Below, one piece after another: positions 1 through 7,702 of a stretch of DNA of 64,000 bases. The notes beneath the pieces were generated by a model. That model was not told where the DNA came from. It made no database searches and was given only the letters and a program-made list of their open reading frames with translations. Position numbers and translations under genes: made by a program. Within the stretch, counting starts at the first letter, position 1, and each line of letters begins with the position of its first letter. The DNA comes from Bacteroidia bacterium (lineage in GTDB: Bacteria > Bacteroidota > Bacteroidia > SpSt-205). The stretch spans positions 23,046 through 87,045 of the forward strand of contig JAOAHZ010000003.1 of NCBI GenBank assembly GCA_026414975.1. Reading direction: 5' to 3'.

Positions 1-450
1 AGCCCTGCCCGGCGCACGCAGGAGACAGCCGAGGGGTTGGGTTTATCTGGAGTACCTATTGTGCAGCTTCCCCACCTTCAAGAGATAAACTGGGGCGAGT
101 GGGAAGGTAAGCCCCTTTCTGAAGCTTCCACCCTCTTACAAATCCAATCACAGCTCTGGGCTCAGGGTGATCTAGATTGGGCACCCCCGAAGGGAGAGAG
201 CTTGCGTGCGGTTTTACATCGCATAGAAGAGGCGATGCGCCTCATGGCTCAGTGGTATCCCGCTGGAAACCTCCTAATCATTACTCATGGTCAGCTCCTT
301 CGGGTGCTACTGACTCATTTGTTGGGTTATCCCCTGGCAGAACTGCATCGTTTCCGTCATGAGCGCGGGCATTTGAGCTGGCTAATCAAGCTACCCGATG
401 GGTTCTTCTATTTGAGGACTTTGGCTGCAGATGCTGATTCGGCTTTTTGA
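1..450 (+). CDS. Histidine phosphatase family protein (C-terminal part; gene starts before window)
   Basis: This is the last 149 codons of a phosphoglycerate-mutase-like phosphatase. The frame is open from base 1 and begins with residues SPARRTQETAEGLG, which match the conserved R-x-x-x-T-A helix that follows the N-terminal RHG motif in this family; the RHG motif itself lies outside the window. The second catalytic histidine is visible in IITHGQLLRVLL, and the middle carries the E-x-x-x-G-x-WEG motif (EINWGEWEG). Known members act on sugar phosphates, alpha-ribazole phosphate or other small phosphoesters; the substrate cannot be told from this fragment. The stop overlaps the start of mqnA by 20 nt, so the two are probably cotranscribed and translationally coupled. 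Confidence 0.85.
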   Translation, partial: SPARRTQETAEGLGLSGVPIVQLPHLQEINWGEWEGKPLSEASTLLQIQSQLWAQGDLDWAPPKGESLRAVLHRIEEAMRLMAQWYPAGNLLIITHGQLLRVLLTHLLGYPLAELHRFRHERGHLSWLIKLPDGFFYLRTLAADADSAF

Positions 451-1150
451 TTTTCTGAACGCCTATCCATATCAGCGAGCTCTCCAAAGCGTGGGCCTAC
501 CGTACGAGTTACACACTTCCCCTCGCGAGGTATGGGAGGCTTGGCGAAAGCATCCGGGTAATGCAGCTCTCCTTCCTTTTGCCAAGGTGGCGTATATGCC
601 TAAGGGACTTTCCCGCTGGGGCATTGGCAGCCGAGGCGCCGTACAAAGTGTACTCCTTCTGAGTGAAGGTCCTCCTCAACATTGGGGCGGTATTCGGATA
701 GATAGGCGCTCTATTTCCTCCGCAGCCATCCTTTATCACCTGAGAGACTTGGGGTTTCTTTCGAGCCTTCCCATCATAGATTCAGGAGAAAGCTGCCCTT
801 ACCCAACCGCCGACTTGATCATCGGAGATGACGCTTTACGGTTAGCTCCTACTTTTCCTTACAAGGTAGACTTAGGCGAAGTGTCTTACCGCCTACTGCG
901 CAGAGGAAACGTATTCGCTGTCTGGTGGGTAGACTCTGAGCACTTACAGCAGCTTGATAAGATATGGAGGCGATTCTCCCCTCCTCCGGCTTCCTGGATA
1001 GAAGAGGCGGCCCTGCGGTACGGGTTTTCTGCAGAGAGAGTGCGTTCGTACTGGCGCTCTCTGCGCTACCGCCTTCCTCCCTTAGGGAGGGCTTACTGGA
1101 GACGCACCTTTAGAAGAATGTACGATAGCCTCAGTAAAAGCCCAAGCTAA
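431..1150 (+). CDS. mqnA: Chorismate dehydratase MqnA (futalosine menaquinone pathway)
   Basis: 239 residues of the MqnA/MqnD periplasmic-binding-fold enzyme family. MqnA removes water from chorismate to make 3-[(1-carboxyvinyl)oxy]benzoate, the first step of futalosine-route menaquinone synthesis. The family pattern is visible: an N-terminal LFDFLNAYPY (usual Y-x-N-x-x-P), a serine-rich substrate loop (DRRSISSAAILYHL, usual D-x-x-S-x-T/S-S), LIIGDDAL (the I-G-D-x-A-L signature), and a C-terminal helix with YWRSLRYRL. The length fits MqnA rather than the longer MqnD. The ATG lies inside the preceding phosphatase gene. A menaquinone-based respiratory chain agrees with the cytochrome oxidase operon further on. 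No other mqn gene is in the window. Confidence 0.85.
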   Translation: MLIRLFDFLNAYPYQRALQSVGLPYELHTSPREVWEAWRKHPGNAALLPFAKVAYMPKGLSRWGIGSRGAVQSVLLLSEGPPQHWGGIRIDRRSISSAAILYHLRDLGFLSSLPIIDSGESCPYPTADLIIGDDALRLAPTFPYKVDLGEVSYRLLRRGNVFAVWWVDSEHLQQLDKIWRRFSPPPASWIEEAALRYGFSAERVRSYWRSLRYRLPPLGRAYWRRTFRRMYDSLSKSPS

Positions 1151-1175
1151 CTGGGTGAATGCGATGAGGGGGGGC

Positions 1176-1473
1176 TTATGGGCTACCCCCAGCAAAACAC
1201 TCCCTTACCCTCATCACCTTGCGCCACTTTAGATTAGATTTCGTGGATCGTGCGAGCTCATCGGCCACAATAGCTACCTCGTCGACATCCGGCTCGCTTC
1301 CCGAAGTAAGCTCGAGCCATCCGATAGCGGTAGTTCTTTCGGGGCCCTATACTGACTTCACTCCCTATAAAAACTTCTACGGTAGCTTCCTTCGCTGTGT
1401 AATCTTTCTCATTCATGGGGGCTCCCATGAGCCCTCCCGCTAAGAAACCGACTGTTACGATTATGGCTTTCAT
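1176..1473 (-). pseudogene. Small protein gene split by a +1 frameshift (unrecognised)
   Basis: Frame one starts at an ATG (1473) with a hydrophobic, glycine-rich N-terminus (MKAIIVTVGFLAGGLMG) and runs into a basic tail before stopping at 1258. From about 1335 the next frame is open with protein-like content (WLELTSGSEPDVDEVAIVAD, then ELARSTK) and stops at 1176. Deleting one base from the run GGGCCCC near 1340 would join both into about 98 residues: a single N-terminal membrane or export segment followed by an acidic/basic mixed domain. No family is recognised; the N-terminus loosely recalls YtxH-type small membrane proteins. It could be a real pseudogene, an assembly error in a homopolymer, or chance. 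Confidence 0.35.
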
Positions 1474-1525
1474 ACACGATTTATACGAAGCTCAGGGAAA
1501 TACAGGTTGCAGAGAGTATAGGACT

Positions 1526-3673
1526 TCAGCGGGAGAGAGTCTTCTCTAAGGCCTCAGCCTCTTGAAGCAGCTTCTTGGCTTCGGCCGAGCGTCCTACTTT
1601 CTCATACAGTTCTGCCATGTCCCGAAGAGCACTTATGTAAGACTCATGCCCTTTTCCGACACTTTGCTCGTATAAGGAAAGAGCTTCAGCATATAAGGGC
1701 TCCGCTTGGCTATGACGATTTTGTTCTGCGTATAAGTTAGCAAGATTATGAACGGTAGAAGCATAGTTGAAATGCTTCTTTCCATAAATACGCTCATAAG
1801 ATGCTTTGACTTGCTGAAAAAGACTCTCTGCTTCTGAAAATTTCTGTCTATCGGCGTATAAGATAGCCAGATTATTCAGGAGGTCAATATACTCTGGATG
1901 GTCCTTAGTAAGACGCTTTTCGTAAATTGCGCGTGCCTCCAAGAGCAGGGATTCGGCTTTATCGTACTGTCCTTGAGCTTCATACACATCAGCGAGATTG
2001 ACCAAGGCCTCGGCATAGCTAATATGATCACTTCCTAAGACTCTACCCCTGATGCTCCGCCCCTCCTCTAAGAGGGATTCTGCCTCCTTATACCGCTTCT
2101 GACTCAAGTAGAGCAGCCCTAAGTTATTCAGCACGTCGGCATAAAGAGGATGACTCTTTCCGAGTTTTCTTTCATAGATAGCCAAAGCCTCTTTATACGA
2201 GGACTCAGCTTGGTTGTATCTACCTTTTTCTGCGTGTAGGTTGCCTATGTTATCTAAGAGACCTGCATAATCGGTATGCTCTTTACCTAAGGATCGTTCA
2301 TAGATGCCTTTTGCTTGGAGGTAAAGAGCTTCAGCTTCGTCGTATCGTCCCATCCGCTGCTTTACCTCAGCCAGATTATTCAGCGCTGCTGCATAGCTGG
2401 GATGAGCTGTACCTAAGAGGCGCTCGCGCTGCTCCTTCGCTCTTACTAATAACGACTCAGCCCTACGATAATCTCCCCGCTTTTCATACAGTTCAGCCCA
2501 ATCATTCAGAAAATCGGCATATGATGGAGCGGTCTTGACTAACTTTCCTCGCTCATAAAGAGCATGAATCTCTCTAAACAGCTGATCTGCTTCTGACAAG
2601 CGAGATAGGTCTGCATAAAGGTTGGCGAGGTTATTTAGGACACTTGCATATTCAGGATGTTCTTTACCGAATATGCGTTCGTAAATGCGTTTAGCTTCTA
2701 AGTAAGACTTCTCGGCTTCACTCCAGCGTCCCAGGGTTTCATACAGTTCAGCGATGTTATTCAATATAGAAGCGCACGAGGGATGCTCACGAGTCAATTT
2801 TTTGTCACACTCAGCTAAGCTTTCCTTATACAAAGCTTCAGACTCTGTATATCTCCCAAGGTCTTCATACAAGTTAGCGAGGTTGTTGAGGACGGCTATA
2901 TGGTCAGGATGCCCTTTTTCAAAAATTTTCTCTATGCTTTGGCGAGATTGCATATAAAGCTGTTCCGCTTCTTTCAGGCGGCCTTGCATCTCATAAACAC
3001 GAGCTAAGTTCATGAGGATTTCGGCGTAGGCTGGATGTTGAGTACCTGCAAGCCGCTGTACGAGAAGTCTCGCTTCAGACAAAAGATTTTCAGCTTCGGT
3101 ATAGCGCCCCAGCTCTTGATGCAGTCCGGCCTGGTCAGTCAGGAAATCGGCATACTCCATCGTGTTTTTGAGGGATGGAGTTTCATACAAGGAGCGTAGC
3201 ATGCTGTATAACGATTCAGACTCCTTATAAAGGCCCGTGTAGTAGTGGAGGAGGGCCATTTTTCTCAGGGTTCTTCTGTAGAAGAACGAGCCAGTCTGTT
3301 TTCTCGCTTCATAAAACGAGCGGCTGGTCTGAAGAAGGCGGCGAGCTTTTTCATAATCTGCTTTTTCCATTGCCAGTTCTGCTTGAGCCAGGGAAACCTC
3401 CACAATGAGAGAGCTATCCTTGCCAGCCAAAGACTCGGCGAGTCTAAGTTGAGCTTCAGCTTCTGACCACTGATAAGCCTCAAGGAAACAATACGCAGCG
3501 CCCAAATAAGCCCTAACCTTCCACCCGGGGGAGGTCTCTGAGCGGATGACCTCTTGATACAAAGGAAGGGCTTCTGGACATCGGCTATTCTCTCTGAGAC
3601 TATCAGCACGCCGAAGCTCCGCCGGCTGAGCAACAAGCCACGATAAAGACAGAAGTAGGATGAGATATAGCAT
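1526..3673 (-). CDS. Secreted TPR-array protein (kinesin-light-chain-like repeats)
   Basis: 715 residues. A signal peptide (MLYLILLLSLSWLVAQ) is followed by a degenerate TPR region to about residue 170, then 13 consecutive 42-residue repeats of the kinesin-light-chain/TPR_10-12 type (consensus HPxYAxxLNNLAxLYxxxGRYxEAExL, then YxxALxIYE) to the C-terminus. Such arrays form protein-binding superhelices. In many bacteria they sit in front of a CHAT protease or other effector domain, but nothing follows the repeats here. The start is supported by a TATCTTTG promoter element 4 nt upstream, which suggests a leaderless mRNA. The partner is unknown; location is probably periplasm or outer membrane. 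It reads away from nrnA, which is divergent. Confidence 0.85.
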   Translation of the reverse strand: MLYLILLLSLSWLVAQPAELRRADSLRENSRCPEALPLYQEVIRSETSPGWKVRAYLGAAYCFLEAYQWSEAEAQLRLAESLAGKDSSLIVEVSLAQAELAMEKADYEKARRLLQTSRSFYEARKQTGSFFYRRTLRKMALLHYYTGLYKESESLYSMLRSLYETPSLKNTMEYADFLTDQAGLHQELGRYTEAENLLSEARLLVQRLAGTQHPAYAEILMNLARVYEMQGRLKEAEQLYMQSRQSIEKIFEKGHPDHIAVLNNLANLYEDLGRYTESEALYKESLAECDKKLTREHPSCASILNNIAELYETLGRWSEAEKSYLEAKRIYERIFGKEHPEYASVLNNLANLYADLSRLSEADQLFREIHALYERGKLVKTAPSYADFLNDWAELYEKRGDYRRAESLLVRAKEQRERLLGTAHPSYAAALNNLAEVKQRMGRYDEAEALYLQAKGIYERSLGKEHTDYAGLLDNIGNLHAEKGRYNQAESSYKEALAIYERKLGKSHPLYADVLNNLGLLYLSQKRYKEAESLLEEGRSIRGRVLGSDHISYAEALVNLADVYEAQGQYDKAESLLLEARAIYEKRLTKDHPEYIDLLNNLAILYADRQKFSEAESLFQQVKASYERIYGKKHFNYASTVHNLANLYAEQNRHSQAEPLYAEALSLYEQSVGKGHESYISALRDMAELYEKVGRSAEAKKLLQEAEALEKTLSR
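1529..3163 (-). repeat. 13 tandem 126-bp coding repeats (42-residue TPR units)
   Basis: The coding sequence repeats with a 126-nt period from about residue 171 of the TPR protein to its end. The units are diverged in DNA but keep H-P/x-Y-A at the unit start and N-L-A-x-L-Y in the first helix. They are in frame throughout, so gain or loss of whole units would leave the gene intact. Confidence 0.8.
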
Positions 3674-3677
3674 GTGG

Positions 3678-3685
3678 CAAAGATA
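3678..3685 (-). promoter_or_regulatory. -7 promoter element TATCTTTG of the TPR gene
   Basis: Reads TATCTTTG on the minus strand, a perfect match to Bacteroidota TAnnTTTG, 4 nt before the ATG at 3673. The predicted transcription start is at or next to the start codon. Confidence 0.65.
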
Positions 3686-3945
3686 AAATGCATTCGCTGG
3701 GAAAAATCAACGAGAGCATAGAAGCCCTAGCGAATCGGACCTAAGACTGACAGACCTATGGCGAGATTCTTTGCTACAAACCTATAGACAGTTTTGGCAA
3801 ACGCTTCTACCGTAACTTGTAGTAGGCTCGCAGTTATGGTTTTTTTCCTCCTTGTAGCTTACGACCGACTGAGGGGGGTGTGGGAGGCTTGGTTAGACTA
3901 CATAGGGGACGATACCGATGTTCCAACAGCTCGTAAGATTTATGT

Positions 3946-3953
3946 TACTTTCG
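3946..3953 (+). promoter_or_regulatory. Probable -7 element of nrnA (TACTTTCG, 7/8 match)
   Basis: TACTTTCG differs from TAnnTTTG at one base and lies 4 nt before the ATG at 3958, the same spacing as the perfect elements in this window. It supports this start for nrnA. Confidence 0.45.
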
Positions 3954-3957
3954 CTCA

Positions 3958-5013
3958 ATGGCATGCTCCTCTGGATGGAAAAAGGCTATAGATGAGGCAA
4001 AGCACATTGTCTGCGTAAGCCACCCCAAGCCCGACGGTGATGCGATCGGATCCTTGCTGGGACTCTACCACACCTTCACCTCAGTGGGCAAGAGGGTAAC
4101 TTTGGTTTTGCCTGATCCGGTACCCAACTACCTTCGCTTTTTGCCTGGATGGACGACTATCCAAATCTGGACAGAGAGTGCGGATGCCATTTGTAGGGCT
4201 GCCGAAACGGCTGACTTATTTTTCTGCGTGGATTTTGGGCGATGGGACCGGCTCCCGTCTGAACTCAAGGACCTCATACGCCCAGACAGACTAATCTGGG
4301 TAGACCATCACGCCGATAGCGAACCGCTAAGCACTTGTTGGAACTTTTGGAGGGCAGAGGCAGCCGCTACCGCCGAAGCCCTTTACAGCGAGGTTTTAGG
4401 CCCATGGTATGGAGCTACCTTGCCCCTTCTGGCTCGGGTGGCACTTTATACAGGAATGCTGACAGACACAGGAGGTTTTCGTTTCCGCAGCGTAACTCCT
4501 CATACCCTCCGTGTGGCCGCCGAGCTCATTACCCCTCCTTTCCCCTTGGAAGCTATACATTATTACACCTTTCAGCGGAAAAAACTCAGTTCGCTGCGTC
4601 TCCAGAGCCACCTCATTCATACCTATTTGCGAAGGATAGAGGGCTTACCTGTTGCTCTGCTTCCCATTTCTGCGCAGGTTATGCAAGAATTTGGCGCTTC
4701 GTGGGAAGAGGTAGAAACGCTACCTAATCAAATCCTTGCCTTAGAGGACACTTTGCTGAGCATTGTGCTGAAAGAATACCCTGAAGGCATCCGAATCAGT
4801 CTGCGGAGTTTAGGGGAGTTTCCGTGCCACGAGCTCGCCCAGCGCTTTGATGTGGGCGGGGGGCACCGCAACGCAGCTGGGGCAACCCTTTACCGTTCTC
4901 TGGAAGATGCTATAACTTTCACCGAAACCCTCATAAAAACCGACTATGCGAATAGTTTACTGGAGCATTATCGGGCTTTCTTGGCTAAGCTGGAGCTGCA
5001 AGAGTACCAGTGA
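3958..5013 (+). CDS. nrnA: DHH-family bifunctional oligoribonuclease / pAp phosphatase (NrnA-like)
   Basis: 351 residues with the two-domain DHH/DHHA1 layout. The N-terminal domain has CVSHPKPDGDAIGS (motif I, metal-binding D-x-D), FCVDFGRWDR and the eponymous DHH in IWVDHHADS. The C-terminal DHHA1 domain ends with the glycine-rich RNA-binding loop VGGGHRNAAGA. Family members degrade 2-5-nt RNAs and dephosphorylate 3'-phosphoadenosine 5'-phosphate in the cytoplasm using Mn2+. Length is slightly above the usual 310-340. The N-terminus before the first strand is short (about 16 residues), but the ATG at 3958 is 4 nt behind a promoter-like element. The last 68 nt overlap, in another frame, the signal-peptide region of the next gene. 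Confidence 0.88.
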   Translation: MACSSGWKKAIDEAKHIVCVSHPKPDGDAIGSLLGLYHTFTSVGKRVTLVLPDPVPNYLRFLPGWTTIQIWTESADAICRAAETADLFFCVDFGRWDRLPSELKDLIRPDRLIWVDHHADSEPLSTCWNFWRAEAAATAEALYSEVLGPWYGATLPLLARVALYTGMLTDTGGFRFRSVTPHTLRVAAELITPPFPLEAIHYYTFQRKKLSSLRLQSHLIHTYLRRIEGLPVALLPISAQVMQEFGASWEEVETLPNQILALEDTLLSIVLKEYPEGIRISLRSLGEFPCHELAQRFDVGGGHRNAAGATLYRSLEDAITFTETLIKTDYANSLLEHYRAFLAKLELQEYQ

Positions 5014-5431
5014 AAATCGTCAAGCCCTTCGGGTAGCCGAGCCCGCTCAGCTACCTTCTTTGAGCTTCAAGCCTTATCCCATAGATAGCACGAAAATAGA
5101 TTCTCTCCCCTCCGGGCTCAAAATCTACATTCATCGAAAGGGGACAGGCAACCTACCTAAGCCGGGGCAGCGGGTTATGGTTCATTATCACGGGGTTTTG
5201 ACCAACGGACAGAAGTTTGACAGCTCCTATGAGCGCGGACAACCTTTTGATTTTATTCTGGGACAAGGTCAAGTTATCAAAGGTTGGGACGAAGGGATTG
5301 CCCAGCTTCCGATTGGTTCGCAGGCGGTTCTCATAGTGCCGCCAGCGTTGGGTTATGGAGATAGAGACATGGGCGTCATCCCTCCTAACTCTACGCTTAT
5401 TTTCTATGTGGAGATACTGGCTGCTATGTAG
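4946..5431 (+). CDS. FKBP-type peptidyl-prolyl cis-trans isomerase, lipoprotein
   Basis: 161 residues. The N-terminus is a lipoprotein signal (MRIVYWSIIGLSWLSWSC) with the acylated cysteine at position 18, then a linker and one FKBP domain from about residue 52 to the end. Typical FKBP elements are visible: GQRVMVHYHGVLTNGQKFDSS, the P-F-D-F-x-L-G-x-G-Q-V-I-K-G-W-D-E-G core, and YGDRDMGVIPPNSTLIF with a full set of aromatic pocket residues. It should catalyse proline isomerisation during folding of periplasmic or outer-membrane proteins. The signal peptide and lipobox are encoded entirely inside the last 68 nt of nrnA in a different frame, which is a large overlap for bacteria. A start downstream of the overlap would lose the signal. 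Confidence 0.88.
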   Translation: MRIVYWSIIGLSWLSWSCKSTSENRQALRVAEPAQLPSLSFKPYPIDSTKIDSLPSGLKIYIHRKGTGNLPKPGQRVMVHYHGVLTNGQKFDSSYERGQPFDFILGQGQVIKGWDEGIAQLPIGSQAVLIVPPALGYGDRDMGVIPPNSTLIFYVEILAAM

Positions 5432-6116
5432 TGGATTGGGGGCGCAGATAGTCAAGGAGCCTCTTGAGCGTGGGATAGCCCTTGCGCCATTTTTGCATTC
5501 GTATGGATGGGGTCTGAGCGTGTATGTGCCTAACTGGAAAGGAGGACGGCATGGCACTTTTTGGATGGGAGACCTAACCTCCTATCGCTCCAAGTACGAA
5601 GGACGCATTCGCTCGGCCTACCGCGATCAAGGTGGCAAAGATTATGTCTTCGGTAAGTTATATTATGCCTACCTCCTTGAGCTGGTATGGGGGTATCAGC
5701 GTATCCTCGTGCCGCGTACCCTTGTCTCGCCGTTTCAAGTCAGCCTACAAGTGGGCATAGGACCTGGTGTTACTTTACTCAAGCCGTATTACCTGGAAAT
5801 AGCCGTGCCTATCTCAGCTAACCAAGCGATTATCCAAGTTGATATCTACGACCCGAACCGACACTCGTATAATGACATCGTTGGCGAGGCGGATTTCTAC
5901 TTAGGCTTTGACAAGATGCAAGCTGTACCAGGCCTCGTGGGCCAAGCTGGAGTCATGGTGGACGTAGGGAAGGAGAGCAGCTTAATCCGCAGCTTAGCCT
6001 TAGGGGTTCGGGTGCAGAACTTCACTCGTCCCGTAAAGACCCTTTATCAACGCCCTGGACGCTCCATCTGGGCATCAGGATACTTAGCTTTCTACATTGG
6101 AAACGCATGGAAGTGA
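5406..6116 (+). CDS. Predicted outer-membrane beta-barrel protein, unknown function
   Basis: 236 residues from the ATG at 5406 (an upstream in-frame ATG at 5355 would give a poor signal). MWRYWLLCSGLGAQ is a short signal peptide. The rest alternates aromatic/hydrophobic and polar residues (YYAYLLELVWGYQR, VSLQVGIGPGVTLLKPYY) as in barrel strands, and ends with LAFYIGNAWK, which resembles a last barrel strand but ends in K rather than F. I do not recognise a named family. The start overlaps the FKBP gene by 26 nt and the end overlaps plsY by 10 nt, so it belongs to the same tightly packed transcription unit. Confidence 0.7.
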   Translation: MWRYWLLCSGLGAQIVKEPLERGIALAPFLHSYGWGLSVYVPNWKGGRHGTFWMGDLTSYRSKYEGRIRSAYRDQGGKDYVFGKLYYAYLLELVWGYQRILVPRTLVSPFQVSLQVGIGPGVTLLKPYYLEIAVPISANQAIIQVDIYDPNRHSYNDIVGEADFYLGFDKMQAVPGLVGQAGVMVDVGKESSLIRSLALGVRVQNFTRPVKTLYQRPGRSIWASGYLAFYIGNAWK

Positions 6117-6700
6117 TCCTATCCATAGGGGTGGGCTATTTACTGGGGTCTTTGATACCTGGGTTATGGATAGCGCGCTGGCGAGGGATAGATATTCGCC
6201 AGGTAGGAAGCGGGAACATCGGAAGCACCAATGTTTATCGAACGATGGGATGGTGGGCAGGACTGATTGTACAAGTGATAGATATAGGAAAGGGCTTAGC
6301 CGCCCTATGGACCGCCCAGCTTCTGAATGTCTCCTCTGTGGGTCTGTATTTGACAGCGACAGCGGCGGTATTAGGTCATATATACCCAATATGGGCTCAA
6401 TTTCAAGGTGGTAAAGGCATCAATACTCTTTTGGGGTCTATGCTAGGGATAGAGCCGCTAAGCGCCCTGGCTGCTCTCGGTACTTTTCTTATGACCTTGA
6501 GTTTCAGCCGAATCGTATCCCTCAGCTCCCTGGTAGGCGTAGGGAGTTTTCTTCTCTGGCATGGAGTGGTAGGCTCAGGGGATACCGTAGGTTATATCGC
6601 GGGCGCCTTTTGGATGGGGCTCGTGATCTATACCCATCGGACGAATATTCAGCGTCTGATAGCCGGCACCGAGCCGGTCGTAGGGCGAAGAAAATCCTAA
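6107..6700 (+). CDS. plsY: Glycerol-3-phosphate acyltransferase PlsY
   Basis: 197 residues, an integral inner-membrane protein with about five transmembrane segments. PlsY transfers the acyl group of acyl-phosphate to glycerol-3-phosphate, the first committed step of phospholipid synthesis. The three family motifs are present: motif 1 with S-G-N-I-G-S-T-N-V (VGSGNIGSTNVYRT), motif 2 around GHIYPIWAQFQGGKGINTLLG, and the third cytoplasmic segment with SRIVSLSSLVGVGSF. The length is as expected. It starts with ATG inside the preceding gene. A promoter for the following nucleotidyltransferase overlaps its last codons. Confidence 0.93.
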   Translation: MEVILSIGVGYLLGSLIPGLWIARWRGIDIRQVGSGNIGSTNVYRTMGWWAGLIVQVIDIGKGLAALWTAQLLNVSSVGLYLTATAAVLGHIYPIWAQFQGGKGINTLLGSMLGIEPLSALAALGTFLMTLSFSRIVSLSSLVGVGSFLLWHGVVGSGDTVGYIAGAFWMGLVIYTHRTNIQRLIAGTEPVVGRRKS

Positions 6701-6705
6701 ATTTG
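6698..6705 (+). promoter_or_regulatory. -7 promoter element TAAATTTG
   Basis: Perfect TAnnTTTG match, overlapping the plsY stop codon and 4 nt before the ATG at 6710. It gives the nucleotidyltransferase and the genes behind it their own leaderless start inside the gene run. Confidence 0.6.
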
Positions 6706-6709
6706 ACAC

Positions 6710-7702
6710 ATGAATCTGATTATTCCGATGGCAGGGGAGGGAAAACGGCTGCGCCCCCATACTTTCACTCTACCTAAGCCCCTCTTTCCTCTCTTAGAAA
6801 AGCCTGTCCTTCAGTGGCTTGTAGAGGAGGTATATCGAGCGCTATCTCATCCTGTTCAAGCCATGGTCTATGTAATCCGAGACTTACGCGCAGAACATCG
6901 TCGCTTCTTAGAGGAGCTGGCTCGCCGCTGGGAAGCAGAGGCTCACTTTGTGGAACAAACAGAACCCCTCGGTACAGCTCATGCAATCTACCAAGCTAAA
7001 GCTTTCCTTTCAGGTCCTTGCGTAATTCTCTTCGCTGATACGATTTTCCGAGCTTCTATTCAGGTACCAGAGGACGCTGATGGGGCTCTGTGGGTCAAGC
7101 GAGTGGAAGATCCACGCAGTTATGGCGTTATTGAACTATCCACCGACGGCTACATTCAGCGACTGGTTGAAAAGCCCGAGGTGCCACCCTCAGACTTAGC
7201 TATCATTGGGATTTATTATCTCCGAGAAGCTGAACGGCTTTTGCCAGCCATTGAGTATCTTTTTCAGCATCAGATTCGTTCAAAAGGCGAATATCAACTC
7301 ACCGACGCTCTTCAATGGCTCTGCGATCAAGGACTACGGCTACGAGCTCTTCCCGTAGAGGACTGGTTAGATTGTGGTAGTCGACCTCTTATCTTGAGAG
7401 CTCAAGCCAGACTGCTGGATTTGAATGGAAGCCAACCTCCACCTAAGCTAGCCGGTACAGTACAAGTCATACCCCCCAGCTATATTGGGGAGAAAGTTGA
7501 TATTTCCGAAAGCATCATTGGTCCCTACGCCGTGATAGAATCTGGGGCAAAGGTCTATCGGAGCGTACTAAGCCATACCCTATGTCGCAAAGGGGCTCAT
7601 GTAGAGGAGTGTATTTTACATGAAGCCCTTATCGGTTCATATGCTCACTGTCGGCGAGCCATAGGTACAGTAGACTTAGGGGATTATAGTCGCTATGGCT
7701 AA
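6710..7702 (+). CDS. Sugar-1-phosphate nucleotidyltransferase with left-handed beta-helix tail
   Basis: 330 residues. The N-terminal nucleotidyltransferase domain opens with MNLIIPMAGEGKRLRPHT and LPKPLFPLLEKPVLQW, the NTP-binding G-x-G-x-R-L-x-P and P-K-P-L motifs, and has ILFADTIF as the metal-binding aspartate strand and VEKPEVPP as the sugar-binding loop. After about residue 240 a hexapeptide/left-handed helix region follows (PPSYIGEKVDISESIIGPYAVIESGAKVYRSVLS, given here in overlapping pieces of the fold). Such enzymes make dTDP-glucose, UDP-glucose or GDP-sugars for surface polysaccharides; the substrate cannot be fixed by eye. The end overlaps the next gene by 8 nt. Confidence 0.85.
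   Translation: MNLIIPMAGEGKRLRPHTFTLPKPLFPLLEKPVLQWLVEEVYRALSHPVQAMVYVIRDLRAEHRRFLEELARRWEAEAHFVEQTEPLGTAHAIYQAKAFLSGPCVILFADTIFRASIQVPEDADGALWVKRVEDPRSYGVIELSTDGYIQRLVEKPEVPPSDLAIIGIYYLREAERLLPAIEYLFQHQIRSKGEYQLTDALQWLCDQGLRLRALPVEDWLDCGSRPLILRAQARLLDLNGSQPPPKLAGTVQVIPPSYIGEKVDISESIIGPYAVIESGAKVYRSVLSHTLCRKGAHVEECILHEALIGSYAHCRRAIGTVDLGDYSRYG

Noticed and set aside
1219..1443. 74-residue plus-strand frame
   Set aside because: Serine-rich shadow of the minus-strand small gene; no start signal or homology pattern.
1529..3163. Regular repeats that might be a CRISPR or satellite array
   Set aside because: Period is 126 nt, in frame, and encodes TPR units with diverged DNA; there are no identical short repeats with unique spacers.
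3794..3991. 65-residue plus-strand frame before nrnA
   Set aside because: No family character; overlaps nrnA start and contradicts the promoter-like element at 3946-3953.
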